Below are positions 22,601-31,017 of a stretch of 45,747 nucleotides of DNA, one piece after another (position 1 is the stretch's first letter; each line of letters opens with the position of its first letter). The DNA is taken from IMG/VR virus record IMGVR_UViG_3300047287_000089, positions 1-45,747 of that record; one strand, written 5' to 3'. A program made the position numbers and the translations under genes. The notes under the pieces are model-generated. The model was not told the origin of the DNA. It was given only the letters and a program-made list of their open reading frames with translations, and ran no database searches. This DNA comes from a virus.

Positions 22601-23500
22601 ATAGCCACCATCAAGATCTACATCCACACGCCTGATGGCTTCTTGTGTAACTGCCTGTTCCCGCATGGCATCGCGGTTTTGGACAGCAGATACGATTGGG
22701 TCTTCATCAGCGGCCTCGCGTGCTGCTTTGGCTTCGACAGCTTGAGCAGCAATTGGATCTTTAGGCACAAGTTTAGTTGCACCTTTTTTCAAAGCAAACG
22801 CTGCTTCAATCAAACTGGTGGCACCAGATAGGCCAGCAGCTTCCATGATGTTTTTCTGGCGCTTCACATCAGGGCTGTCACCATCTCTGGTAGCCCAGGG
22901 GATGTCCCAACCAAGCCACTTATTGAGAGCACCTGCAATGTTGTCGTCGCGCTCACTGGTGCTAGAGATAGCAGTAACTGCCGTGTCAACACCTGCTGCA
23001 GCAGCAAGGCGACCAATGAGCTGAGTGCGCTTCGCAATGTTCAAACCTTTGGTGGCAAGGGTTGCCCCACGAATGACGCCAGCACCACCTACAAGGGTAG
23101 GAACGATGACTGAAGCTGCATCCCTAACAGCATTTTCAATACCATTGTCAGAACGAACGGCGGTCTTATCCCACCATTCATCAATACCTTTGGTAAGAGG
23201 TACAAGTCCAGCTACATCACTGATGAAGTCACCAACACCCAGACCGGCTGCTCGTGGCCCAAGAAACAGTGTGTTGTCAACGAGTTCACCTGCTTTGTTT
23301 AACACAGAGTTCTTCTCTTCGTCAGCTTTTTGCTTAGCTGCTTGTTCTTGGCTCTTAACCGCAGCCTCCTGTGCTGCCTTTTTGTCCAGGGAGTCTTGTT
23401 GTGCTTCCTGAATAGCTGCAGTATTTACGTCGTGTACATACTGTTCTTCTTCAGGATCATTGACTACCTGGGCATTTGATAAATCAAAGTAATCGGTCAT
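19625..23500 (-). CDS. Internal virion protein, T7 gp16-like
   Basis: The 1291-residue protein sits at the gp16 position, before the tail fibre. The start is acidic and Gln-rich (about 75 residues), followed by Ala-rich and hydrophobic stretches that could cross membranes, for example AVVMGAGLWALAGNLTG late in the protein. I see no lytic transglycosylase motif at the N-terminus, where T7 gp16 carries one. That activity appears to be in the upstream gp15-like protein. T7 gp16 is ejected into the cell envelope and helps pull DNA in. The ATG overlaps the upstream stop (ATGA). Confidence 0.85.
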   Translation of the reverse strand: MTDYFDLSNAQVVNDPEEEQYVHDVNTAAIQEAQQDSLDKKAAQEAAVKSQEQAAKQKADEEKNSVLNKAGELVDNTLFLGPRAAGLGVGDFISDVAGLVPLTKGIDEWWDKTAVRSDNGIENAVRDAASVIVPTLVGGAGVIRGATLATKGLNIAKRTQLIGRLAAAAGVDTAVTAISSTSERDDNIAGALNKWLGWDIPWATRDGDSPDVKRQKNIMEAAGLSGATSLIEAAFALKKGATKLVPKDPIAAQAVEAKAAREAADEDPIVSAVQNRDAMREQAVTQEAIRRVDVDLDGGYDPFINNYYEAQQRGVNNVEIDPLQAKVDHWRIQNNEGTLNGRATSAVSDNVMEFLSGASRGSERADLLEDVWLSAAPSADVTIQSLRGARKIPAAEINKSVDSLVNNVLNPDVSFDQFKDIVKQMRRDSFNSKSVLDEPGWVMTSQAFKRAFDEVYNPNNLRASALIVQNAADNVADTIRAANLIGDVADTSRQQELILKKLQTMAGEMKVISWIRGSGLEFLKFKKGKKSPEEIAAWLATRADEFDQVVANKAAAGAEFVQKYTTIAKENPEFLKPFNEIYDFTNGNVDDLYKLHRYMEDRVGVVSKAFIDGNPEVPSAVVQGAQATRYNNILSGLSAVRAATGNAVLLAAKPISVLAGAAATGDAYTFKKALAGFSGIGENLQRAFKHMGDEWRAVNASPEVIAARGRSDLSFGQYDDFTAIEAYAQSKWANSSNPGDMGRLAAWNIAKVFHAFNKNNIVRWGVNAMHAVDGFTNSMIASMNSRFKAYDEMFQATKGTFDEALFNQKQRELYSKVFDNTGLITDEAVSFASKEISLNLDSEMVAGLENFMKHVPIAKSLFMFPKTGLNGLEMAWSFNPLSSVGLAMGRVRRAFKAQTPDEIMAVLQEHGIKVETSEAEQAFKSLKSEYVGRQLMGSAVVMGAGLWALAGNLTGNGPQDGAERKRMQDMGAKFNSIKVGDQWISYKGFEPFDSLLSLVGDIVYQSTRVDQAVTEDWFRKVSFAISMNVANKTFLSGFEPLVSMLSGDEGAWNRFLATQADSMIPGTGARSLLSQAVTPQLKDVENDVLSYLKNRNKFLYNGNDELKNLVDVYTGEPIRYNEPLVAAGNSLMPFFKSNGGMEPWRQWLLSTGWDNLQTIRTNKITGQPLTAEERFWINNWIGQNGRLAEQIEGLRTANDGWWDKKLTEYAKARGLKNQKEFPIKETVVHDMLDQIHNEAFNQAWSAWEQNNATASNLPGYYKELKGRLNIGDTAGAAKTSSQLQQILDIRN

Positions 23501-26478
23501 CCGGGAATACCTAGAATCATACGTACACGGCGGGAGTAAGCCTGTTCTTCACGGCTACCTGGGGGGATGTAATGGGGCATAGGAAGGTCAACAGCTCTAT
23601 CTTCATAATGCAAACTACCGTCGGCATGGACACCATCGTTCATTGAACCGATCTTGATGCCATGGTTTTTGAGTGTTGCAATGGCACGATCACGGTCTTC
23701 ACGAGAACGGAAGCCCACATGTTCGTGGTAGTTACTGCCGCCATGATCAGCAGCGTAATAGAACTGATTTGGGTTGTTTGGGTTGCGGTAGCTTCTGTCG
23801 CCAGTCAAATACTGAACTACGTTGAAGTTCATCGTTGAACCTTGCCTCCAAGGAGACGAGCCAAAGCTCTTCAATGCGGCCTGCGCTTGCGGCAGAAACT
23901 CGGTGTAGCGTCCATTGGTATAAGCCTCCCAAGCACCTAAGCCCTGCGACTTACGAATTGCAAGTGCAGCTTTAGTATTACTCATCGGATCGAGGAGCTG
24001 CTGCCGAGATGTGATACCAAGAGCACGGAGCTTATCTACGTGAACTGGATAACGAACTTGGAACCAACCATGCACGTCAGTATCAGAACGTGCCGCATCC
24101 TGTCTGCCACTGGATTCAGCCATAGCAATGGCCGTCATGATCACAGCTTCCTTTGGATCACCACCAGCAGCCAGATAGGTGCTCATGATTTCACCAGGAG
24201 TGTTCACTGCACCACGTGCCCGCTTTGCAGGGAGACCGCCAGTTAGACCACTTCCATACGAAGCGATAGAGACCCGCGTGTAGTTAGGTTGGTAAGTCAG
24301 CAGGCGTTGGTACTCAGGATCAACGGAGGTCAGCGCTTGTTGATAAGACTTGATTGGAATCTGATCAATCCCATAATGCTTCATCTGTGCATTCAGCACG
24401 TCAGATGCAGAAACAGTACCACCAAACATATTGGCGATGTACTGAGCAGACTGAGGAATACGGAAGGCTCGACCAGCTTTTGAAGAAGCACTTATACGTT
24501 GCAGCTCTCCGCGATCAAGAAGACTCTCAGTATTTAACGCATCAGGATTACGTTTGACGATATCCCTGATGTGTGTCATCGGGTGGATTGAAGCTGAGGT
24601 AGGAGCTACAAGGAAGCTGGAAAAATGCTTTCTACGAAGACCCTTGTTGTTCGGGTCAAGGTCGCTAACACTGTATCGACCGCCTTGACGTTGAAACTCC
24701 TTCTCAAATCGTCCTAGTGCGTACGCATCAGCCTGTTCAGCAGTTGCACCAGGCTTCTGCATAGCAACGTTAAAATCACGCAGATACTGAGAAGTAGCAG
24801 CGTTAAGTGCTCGACCGAAGGTTGGGTCGTTAATGGCGTTTTTGTCAAACTGGCCAAGACGACGGGACAGCGAAGACTTAATATAGTCTTCCATTGAATC
24901 CTTCATCTCCTTAGGCATCGCAGACTCTTGAGCCTTTTGCGCCTTAGGAACCCAGTCTAATTTGAGTTTGGAGGACACGTTAGCAGTCCTAACTTCCTCA
25001 ACAGTCAGAAGACCCTGTGCTGCCTTATCAGCCCATAGCTCTTCGTAGAATTTGTCATTACGGCCATCGTTGCTCAGATCAGTCATGTACTGCTGAAGCA
25101 TCTTCTGACCTTCACTGTTGCCATCCTTGATCGCCTTTTCAAGGAGCGGCTCAAGTGCCTCGTTAGATCCGTCCCACTTACCGCTGTTAAGCCATTCACG
25201 AGTGGAGTTGTTCCATTCACCGAACTCGCGGTTTTTGGTTGACTCTTGAAGGCTGTACAGTTGATTCTCTGTCTGACTACGCTTCAGCGTCATTTCAGCC
25301 CACTGAGCGCTGTACTGGTCCTTAATGGAACGGTTCTGACCAGGGAAGATCATGTTGCCAAAATCTTCCAGTTGCGTTGGACTGTACTTCAGATTACCGT
25401 TTTCATCAGTAGCTGTGAAGAGCATCTCCATCAGCTTTGCACGTGCAGCAGCATGACCCAAGGGCATACCCTTTTCATCTACTGAACGCCTTAGGACGTT
25501 GTAGTAGTTGATGACACTAGTCGGATCAAAACTGTCGTACACCATATCTTTGGCTTCATCAAGCCGCTGATTCTGACGTTCTTGAATTTCAATTTGGCGT
25601 GTCTTACTAACCAGTCCTTCAAACGATGAGCGGACTTTGAGGTACATGGGTTCAAGGCGTGCGCTCTTGACCCCATAGAGGCCTTTCTCATCCATGAACT
25701 GTTTGAACAGTACAGGGAAGAATGCAGACTGCTCAGAACTGGTAGCTGCATCTACAGGTGTAATGGTCTTTTTAGAGCCATCCTCCTGAGGGACTTCAAT
25801 CTGCGTCTGGTTGTCGCTGTTGAATTTCTCTTCGATCCAACTACCGAAGTCCATTCCGGCACGTTCAATCATGGCCCGTTCACGGCCACGACGCTGCCAC
25901 CGGTTTAAGCCACGAAAGTAGTCAACCTGAATTGGATCAGCACCCATTGCCTGGGCCTTATCCGTTTCCTGATCCAGCTGTTCACCGTAGATCTGCAGCT
26001 GGTAATCAGTGTGCCTCTCCTTCAGCTGAGCCTCAGGGTTGACACCGTACATCATGTCTTGCCAGTACTGGTCTCTGGCTTGTTCAGTGCCTACAGCAGT
26101 GTCGTACTGGACAGCAAGTTCAGTGGCTTTTGTGCTGAGCGAAGATAAGCTCTTCAGAATAGCCTGCTGGTTTTCAGTCTCACGTACGATATTATTTGCT
26201 GAAGTCCTGTAGTCTCTTTGACTATCTTCTTTTCTGTTTCTAAGTGTTTCCAGGCGAATCTGTTGATTCCTATCCCTGGACCGTTGCTCTAGATCCTTAT
26301 TGTATTGCAGCTGATTAAGCGCAGCTTTTTGGTTCTTAAGATCCTGCTCCGCTTGCTGCTGCATACCCCGTAGGACACGAGCGCCCTCTTGCTCAATTCG
26401 AGCTACTGAGGCGTTCGATACTTGTACAGGACTAAAGCCACCACCTTGGGCGTACCCTTGATAGCCTACTTGTTCCAT
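23497..26478 (-). CDS. Internal virion protein (gp15-like) with two peptidoglycan-active domains
   Basis: The first about 750 residues are a Gln/Arg-rich helical body like T7 gp15-type core proteins. The last 235 are different. A lytic-transglycosylase-like domain (EIMSTYLAAGGDPKEAVIMTAIAMAESSG, with Glu788, then GWFQVRYP) is followed by a domain with HADGSLHYEDRAVD (Ser955, His957, Asp964), the SxHxxxxAxD zinc motif of M15-type D,D-peptidases. Together they could cut glycan and peptide bonds during ejection. In T7 the transglycosylase is in gp16, so the activity has moved to a neighbouring core protein. Confidence 0.85.
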   Translation of the reverse strand: MEQVGYQGYAQGGGFSPVQVSNASVARIEQEGARVLRGMQQQAEQDLKNQKAALNQLQYNKDLEQRSRDRNQQIRLETLRNRKEDSQRDYRTSANNIVRETENQQAILKSLSSLSTKATELAVQYDTAVGTEQARDQYWQDMMYGVNPEAQLKERHTDYQLQIYGEQLDQETDKAQAMGADPIQVDYFRGLNRWQRRGRERAMIERAGMDFGSWIEEKFNSDNQTQIEVPQEDGSKKTITPVDAATSSEQSAFFPVLFKQFMDEKGLYGVKSARLEPMYLKVRSSFEGLVSKTRQIEIQERQNQRLDEAKDMVYDSFDPTSVINYYNVLRRSVDEKGMPLGHAAARAKLMEMLFTATDENGNLKYSPTQLEDFGNMIFPGQNRSIKDQYSAQWAEMTLKRSQTENQLYSLQESTKNREFGEWNNSTREWLNSGKWDGSNEALEPLLEKAIKDGNSEGQKMLQQYMTDLSNDGRNDKFYEELWADKAAQGLLTVEEVRTANVSSKLKLDWVPKAQKAQESAMPKEMKDSMEDYIKSSLSRRLGQFDKNAINDPTFGRALNAATSQYLRDFNVAMQKPGATAEQADAYALGRFEKEFQRQGGRYSVSDLDPNNKGLRRKHFSSFLVAPTSASIHPMTHIRDIVKRNPDALNTESLLDRGELQRISASSKAGRAFRIPQSAQYIANMFGGTVSASDVLNAQMKHYGIDQIPIKSYQQALTSVDPEYQRLLTYQPNYTRVSIASYGSGLTGGLPAKRARGAVNTPGEIMSTYLAAGGDPKEAVIMTAIAMAESSGRQDAARSDTDVHGWFQVRYPVHVDKLRALGITSRQQLLDPMSNTKAALAIRKSQGLGAWEAYTNGRYTEFLPQAQAALKSFGSSPWRQGSTMNFNVVQYLTGDRSYRNPNNPNQFYYAADHGGSNYHEHVGFRSREDRDRAIATLKNHGIKIGSMNDGVHADGSLHYEDRAVDLPMPHYIPPGSREEQAYSRRVRMILGIPG

Positions 26479-26500
26479 TTAGTTAACCAGTTAGGAGTTA

Positions 26501-27352
26501 TTATTTGCCAAGGCTGCTTATGTAGCTACTAGCTATTGTCCCAAGACTGTCTCCAATTGTGCTTAAGTATGCACCAGCGGAACTGCCAGCCGTAGCTGCA
26601 ACAGGTTTTGGACGCTTAGGAATAGCAAGAGGCTTCATAATGTTGGCCTTAGGCAGAGGCTCAGGCTTTGGTAGAGACGGCGCACGTTCAGGCTTAAGCA
26701 TGCGAGCTGCTTCTGCAGCAAGGTCAGCACCAAGTTTTTCAACTCTGATCTTGTCCAGATTTAGTGAACTCTGCTTCTCAGCACTTCTCATGCTTTCATC
26801 CAGAATGGCAATGTTTCTTCCATAAGAAGCTCTGACACTCTGGATGTTTTTTGCTGCACTTCTACCAGCTTGACCACTTGCAGATGAAACGCCTTCCTCT
26901 TGCAAGTTCTGAACCATTAAGTCCTGAGATTGAAAAGCTGAACCAACCTTGATTTCTCGGAGCTTGTTGTTTTCAGCTTCGTATGCCTGAGCAGCAGCGA
27001 TGTTGTTGAACTGCAGTTGGAGCTGATAGTTCTTCTCAGACTGAGCGTACGCTCGAAGTGCTGTGTTGTACTCGAAGTCTTGAGCAGCCCTGTTGTAGTC
27101 ATACTCTCGAATAGCTAGCCGATCTTGATAGCCACGTATTAGCTGCTCGTTGGCTACGTCGTTCTGCCAGTTACTCTTGTTGTATTTATTGGTTAGCTTA
27201 CGGACTCTGTTGTCATATCGCCAGTCTTGTCTGGCTTGCTTGTTCGCTAATGCGGCTGCTCTACTAGCAGCAGACTGACTCTGAGATGCACCAAGCAATC
27301 CAAAGCCACCGCTGATAGCAGCACCCGCTATAGGACCCCATATAGCTGGCAT
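26501..27352 (-). CDS. Internal virion protein, T7 gp14-like
   Basis: The 283-residue protein starts with a Gly/Ala-rich segment (GPIAGAAISGGFGLLGASQSQSAASRAAALANKQARQ), which resembles the N-terminus of T7 gp14 and could insert in a membrane. A Gln/Asn/Tyr-rich helical body follows (YQDRLAIREYDYNRAAQDFEYNTALRAYAQSEKNY). The C-terminus is Pro/Lys-rich. T7 gp14 forms the outer-membrane part of the ejection channel. Position after tail tube B and before the gp15-like gene supports the assignment. Confidence 0.88.
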   Translation of the reverse strand: MPAIWGPIAGAAISGGFGLLGASQSQSAASRAAALANKQARQDWRYDNRVRKLTNKYNKSNWQNDVANEQLIRGYQDRLAIREYDYNRAAQDFEYNTALRAYAQSEKNYQLQLQFNNIAAAQAYEAENNKLREIKVGSAFQSQDLMVQNLQEEGVSSASGQAGRSAAKNIQSVRASYGRNIAILDESMRSAEKQSSLNLDKIRVEKLGADLAAEAARMLKPERAPSLPKPEPLPKANIMKPLAIPKRPKPVAATAGSSAGAYLSTIGDSLGTIASSYISSLGK

Positions 27353-27355
27353 TAA

Positions 27356-29782
27356 TTAAGTCCTCCGATAATAACGTGGAGAATAATTCCCTTCCCACAT
27401 CATTGAAGTCAAAGACACAGGGAATGGTGAGTCACTAAAGACCCGTAGAGTAAAGTTTGTATTACGTTGATGAATAGGTAGTGTGTACACAGTCTGTTCG
27501 TTCAGAGGAACGTCATTGCCCAAGTAATAGTCAGCATTTTGAACCGACTGAACGTCGTACCACTCAGATGCTCCTTGTGCTTTGAGCTTGAATCCAATGT
27601 TGCTTGAAAGACCAACAGAGAACTTGACACGGGAAATGGTTAGGTTTGCTGTGTAATCAGAGTTCTTGTCCCCAAGCTGGTAGTACAGCCTAGGTAGCTG
27701 CACATCAAAGTCATACTTGAATCCAAGATAGACAGTAGAGGAAGCACCGGAGTAATCATCACCGACAAACTCAAAGTAAGGATTGCCGTCATTACCACGG
27801 GTTGGAGTCAAGGTAAAGCCAGACTCACCTGTGTTATTTGGGTCGGCAATGATGACTGATGGACTTAAGCCACTAATATCGTTGTACCTCAGGTAGCAGC
27901 GATTAACCTTCGTAGTACTGTTGTAGGTGACGCTAGAAGGCGTTGCATAGCAGTCAAGGCATAGTTGTACCACCTGCCCGCTATCGGCCCTCAGAATGGC
28001 ATCATCGGGGGTCTGAGTGAGGTTTGCTTTAACCAGTGTGTATTGGTTGGACTGGTAGGTGACGACGTATGTGTCATCACTGTCCACAGCAACGAAGTTC
28101 ACATTGCCGTGCATTTTCCAGTTAAACCATGTTTGCATCACGGTTTCATTTCCAACCGAGTAGGTACGGAACAGGTACACGTAAGGGCTGCTCGGCCCAT
28201 ACATCGTGAAGAACGAGTTCTGTGGTGATGCCACTAGATCAGTGACAGTATCAGGAACCCACTCAGAAACAATACGGCCAATATCAAGGACATCTGGATT
28301 CTCCTGCTGACCACGAGTGGCCATTGCATAGATACGTGTATAACCTGGAGACTTGCTCAGGAAGATCATGTTTGTACCTACGTCAACGGGATCAATGTAC
28401 TCGTCGTTTTCGTAGTTTGAGATGGTACGGATTACTGTTGACCGTGGTCGCAGGATACCGTCATCGGAGTACATCAAGAACTGCTGGGCTTTGCTGAACA
28501 GCACAAGACCCTGAGCAGCAGGTAGCACTGCGTGAAGTACAGCAGGACGCAAGCTTGAACAACTCAGGTCAATAGGATCGTTGTCAGCCTGAGTAAGAGC
28601 AGAAACGTGGTAGAAGTTATAGAACTCACCGCTTTGACTCATTGACACATTGTCTTCAGTCAAGAAGCCAAGGCGGTTGTTGTGGAAGAACCCTTGCTGA
28701 ATCTTCTTGCCAACAAAGCTTGGGTGCTCATTGGTGATGTTGTCACCAACAAGACGGTCTTCCCAGGGAATCGGTCCAAAGGTGAAGGTATTGAGTGCTG
28801 TGTTGACCAGCTGATGTGGCATTGTCGATGCCGTGAGACCCGGAGACACATCAGGTGCAAGAGTCTCTTCCCATGTACCTTTACCGCTGACACCATTCTC
28901 AGCAATAAACTTGGCGTAGTAGCTGTCCTCTTTTAGAACCGTGTTGTTGATTTTGACGATCCGGCCATGCACAGTTTCTGCAGGTAGCTGAGAGAAGTTC
29001 TCGGCTTCGTCTTGGAACACCTTGAGCTCGTCACCACTGATGCCACCTTTTGCTGTGATTGTGAAGGCACTACTACGGCTGATCTCGATGACACCTTTGA
29101 GCTGGGTGACAGTAAGGCCAAGGCTATTGGCACTGTTCAGTGTGTCGATCCTTGTTTTGATCTGGGTCAATACTTCCTCAGCATTCAACACCTGAGTGTT
29201 TGTTGTGTTGCTGAGTGCTGGATCTTCAGTGTTCTTGGTTGTGTAAGCAGATGTGGTGTAGTCAGTACTTCCAACACGAATGGTGACGGAATAGCTAGCA
29301 CCGTACTCTGCACTGAACAGTCGCAGTGTTGCCTTGGATTTAGCTGTGTAGCTTGGTGCAGCTTGTGCTGTCACCGTTACTTGCTTGTTGACGACAATGG
29401 TGCTGTCTTGAACCGTCAGGATCTGTAAGCTGTCCTTAGCGTTGGACGATCCATAGGTCAGATAGCCGGTTCCACTGTTTGTAACGTTGACAGTAGCTGC
29501 TGGGTTATTGACATTCCAGATCTTGATATTTGATCCGTAGAACACCCCGATGTACTTTTCTGTATCATCACGGTTGATGTAGAACCATTTACCGTTCTGA
29601 AATTGGTTAGCTGTCGAGGAGAGGTTGCCAAGCCACTTGGTGCCAGGACGCTTGCTTAAACCAAATGTTGGATCAGGGTATGAGTTCAGTGCCTCTCTTA
29701 CCTGACCTAGAATCTTCTTGTCGTCAGGTTGCTTTGAAACTCCACCAAGGAAGTTTGGGATTCGTTGTGTTACTGCAGCCAT
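27356..29782 (-). CDS. Tail tubular protein B, nozzle (T7 gp12-like)
   Basis: The 808-residue protein opens MAAVTQRIPNFLGGVSKQPD, the T7 gp12 family start (Q.IPN...GVSQQP). It is beta-rich throughout, with many Tyr, Asn and Asp residues. SPGYTRIYAMA and NEQTVYTLPIHQRN are typical nozzle segments, and the end has SPFPVSLTSMMWEGNYSPRYYRR, also a gp12 feature. It builds the hexameric nozzle of the short tail. The ATG overlaps the stop of tail tube A. Confidence 0.95.
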   Translation of the reverse strand: MAAVTQRIPNFLGGVSKQPDDKKILGQVREALNSYPDPTFGLSKRPGTKWLGNLSSTANQFQNGKWFYINRDDTEKYIGVFYGSNIKIWNVNNPAATVNVTNSGTGYLTYGSSNAKDSLQILTVQDSTIVVNKQVTVTAQAAPSYTAKSKATLRLFSAEYGASYSVTIRVGSTDYTTSAYTTKNTEDPALSNTTNTQVLNAEEVLTQIKTRIDTLNSANSLGLTVTQLKGVIEISRSSAFTITAKGGISGDELKVFQDEAENFSQLPAETVHGRIVKINNTVLKEDSYYAKFIAENGVSGKGTWEETLAPDVSPGLTASTMPHQLVNTALNTFTFGPIPWEDRLVGDNITNEHPSFVGKKIQQGFFHNNRLGFLTEDNVSMSQSGEFYNFYHVSALTQADNDPIDLSCSSLRPAVLHAVLPAAQGLVLFSKAQQFLMYSDDGILRPRSTVIRTISNYENDEYIDPVDVGTNMIFLSKSPGYTRIYAMATRGQQENPDVLDIGRIVSEWVPDTVTDLVASPQNSFFTMYGPSSPYVYLFRTYSVGNETVMQTWFNWKMHGNVNFVAVDSDDTYVVTYQSNQYTLVKANLTQTPDDAILRADSGQVVQLCLDCYATPSSVTYNSTTKVNRCYLRYNDISGLSPSVIIADPNNTGESGFTLTPTRGNDGNPYFEFVGDDYSGASSTVYLGFKYDFDVQLPRLYYQLGDKNSDYTANLTISRVKFSVGLSSNIGFKLKAQGASEWYDVQSVQNADYYLGNDVPLNEQTVYTLPIHQRNTNFTLRVFSDSPFPVSLTSMMWEGNYSPRYYRRT

Positions 29783-30390
29783 TAGCGATACAAGGCACGA
29801 TAGGGTTCATAGCTGGTGTAATAGTTCGCACCACGAGGATGACCAAAGAAGGTGTAGTCACCTTGGTTGCACTCATACTCCAGAGCCATAGCACGGGTGT
29901 ACGCCTCACGTTGTTGCAGCATCTGGTATTGAGTACCGTCACCGACAATTCGGCTTGACACGATGGAAGCAGCTCGTGCAACGATGTAGTCCTTGATAGG
30001 TGTTGGCAGATCAACCCAGTCAAACAACCACACCACATCACAGCTGACCTGTTCTGTGAAGGTGTAGCTGTGAGCAGTTCGGTCGTACAGCTTTCCACTA
30101 CGGCGGACTACATCACGATCTCGGTAGTCAGGAGTGAGATCGAGTTGAAGAACGTTATTGGGGATTTGGATCTGATTGTTGTTGTCTGGAGTGAATGGGT
30201 AGTTGAACTCTTTATTGAATGTCCATCCCTCTGCCTGCACCTCCCGTGACACCTGCAACAGTGTGTCGTATGCAATCGCAACGTCCGGGTTGGTTTGATC
30301 GAGAGTAGTGACAGGAGCCTGACCAACTGACGCCAGGATCTCATTAACAGCTTGAAGCTCGGTCTGAGCGTTAGTGGTAGGGAACGGCAT
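29782..30390 (-). CDS. Tail tubular protein A, gatekeeper (T7 gp11-like)
   Basis: The 202-residue protein starts with ELQAVNEILASVGQAPVTTLDQTNPDVAIAYDTLLQVSREVQAEGW, the clear T7 gp11 signature. LYDRTAHSYTFTEQVSCDVVWLFDWVDLPTPIKDYIVARAA follows in the central fold. T7 gp11 forms the dodecameric ring below the portal that closes the capsid after packaging. It overlaps tail tube B by one base and follows the terminator at 30415-30442. Confidence 0.96.
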   Translation of the reverse strand: MPFPTTNAQTELQAVNEILASVGQAPVTTLDQTNPDVAIAYDTLLQVSREVQAEGWTFNKEFNYPFTPDNNNQIQIPNNVLQLDLTPDYRDRDVVRRSGKLYDRTAHSYTFTEQVSCDVVWLFDWVDLPTPIKDYIVARAASIVSSRIVGDGTQYQMLQQREAYTRAMALEYECNQGDYTFFGHPRGANYYTSYEPYRALYR

Positions 30391-30414
30391 AACAGTTATG
30401 TTGTATGCAATGGA

Positions 30415-30442
30415 TAAAAAGAGGGGACTCCGAAGAATCCCC
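30415..30442 (-). terminator. Terminator after the capsid module (T7 Tphi position)
   Basis: On the minus strand GGGGATTC-TTCG-GAGTCCCC forms an 8-bp stem (one G-U) with a UUCG tetraloop. TCTTTTTATCC follows. It lies between the capsid cassette and tail tube A, where T7 has Tphi. It would lower tail gene transcription relative to capsid. Confidence 0.9.
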
Positions 30443-30447
30443 GCAAC

Positions 30448-30470
30448 TTCTAATTTGGATTAAATTAGAA
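30448..30470 (-). repeat. Perfect 9-bp hairpin next to the Tphi-like terminator
   Basis: TTCTAATTT and AAATTAGAA flank a 5-base loop. It lies 5 bases upstream of the terminator on the transcript, just after the stop of the 60-aa gene. It could protect the 3' end of the capsid mRNA or be an RNase III site. Confidence 0.7.
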
Positions 30471-30475
30471 ATAGA

Positions 30476-30658
30476 TTAGACGTTAGCGATGTTGCACTCA
30501 ACGCCAGGATATGCAGTACGCAGACCCTTGGTGGTCGAAGCCACAGCAGAATCAGCGATAGCGGCGCCACCAAAGCGACGCTGAGTCTTGGCAACAGAGA
30601 TACGCACAGCATCAGTTGTGCAGCATCCGTTGTTACCAGCAGCTACAGAAGCAGCCAT
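30476..30658 (-). CDS. Small structural-type protein (60 aa)
   Basis: The protein reads MAASVAAGNNGCCTTDAVRI and continues with Ala/Thr-rich strands, ending ECNIANV. It lies between the 109-aa protein and tail tube A, in the module with capsid. Small proteins in this place in marine podoviruses can decorate the capsid (Syn5 has knob-like and horn proteins). The similarity is positional only. Confidence 0.65.
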   Translation of the reverse strand: MAASVAAGNNGCCTTDAVRISVAKTQRRFGGAAIADSAVASTTKGLRTAYPGVECNIANV

Positions 30659-30669
30659 GATAAATCACC

Positions 30670-30999
30670 TCAGTTGGTATAGGACACAGTTGCAACACGG
30701 AAGGTTGCATCAGTTGTACCAGCTACAGTAAGAACATCACCAACACGGTAACCATCTCCACCTGCAGCAACGGTCTGTCCAGTGACAGCACCGCTTGTAA
30801 CAGTAGTAGTAATGGTGCAACCAGAGCCGTTGATGTTGTCATCAGTAGTGGCTTTAGTACCCGCCGTTTGGCCAGTACCAGCAGTCAGTCGAGTTACCGT
30901 GACAACAGTCCCACCCTCGCGTCCGGGTTCAATCGGAGGACGAGGGTAGAACGTTGTCGAAGTGGTAACACCAACACCGTCAAAAGGTTGAGCGGCCAT
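30670..30999 (-). CDS. Small Gly/Thr-rich protein after capsid (109 aa)
   Basis: The sequence is beta-rich, with Thr, Val and Gly: TVVTVTRLTAGTGQTAGTKATTDDNINGSGCTITTTV and VAAGGDGYRVGDVLTVAGTTDATFRVATVSYTN. The GDGYRVGDVLTV phrase occurs in beta-solenoid or Ig-like virion proteins. It follows the major capsid gene directly, so a capsid decoration or knob protein is plausible. The transcript ends at the Tphi-like terminator. Confidence 0.65.
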   Translation of the reverse strand: MAAQPFDGVGVTTSTTFYPRPPIEPGREGGTVVTVTRLTAGTGQTAGTKATTDDNINGSGCTITTTVTSGAVTGQTVAAGGDGYRVGDVLTVAGTTDATFRVATVSYTN

Positions 31000-31017
31000 C
31001 GGTAATTACCTCAACTA

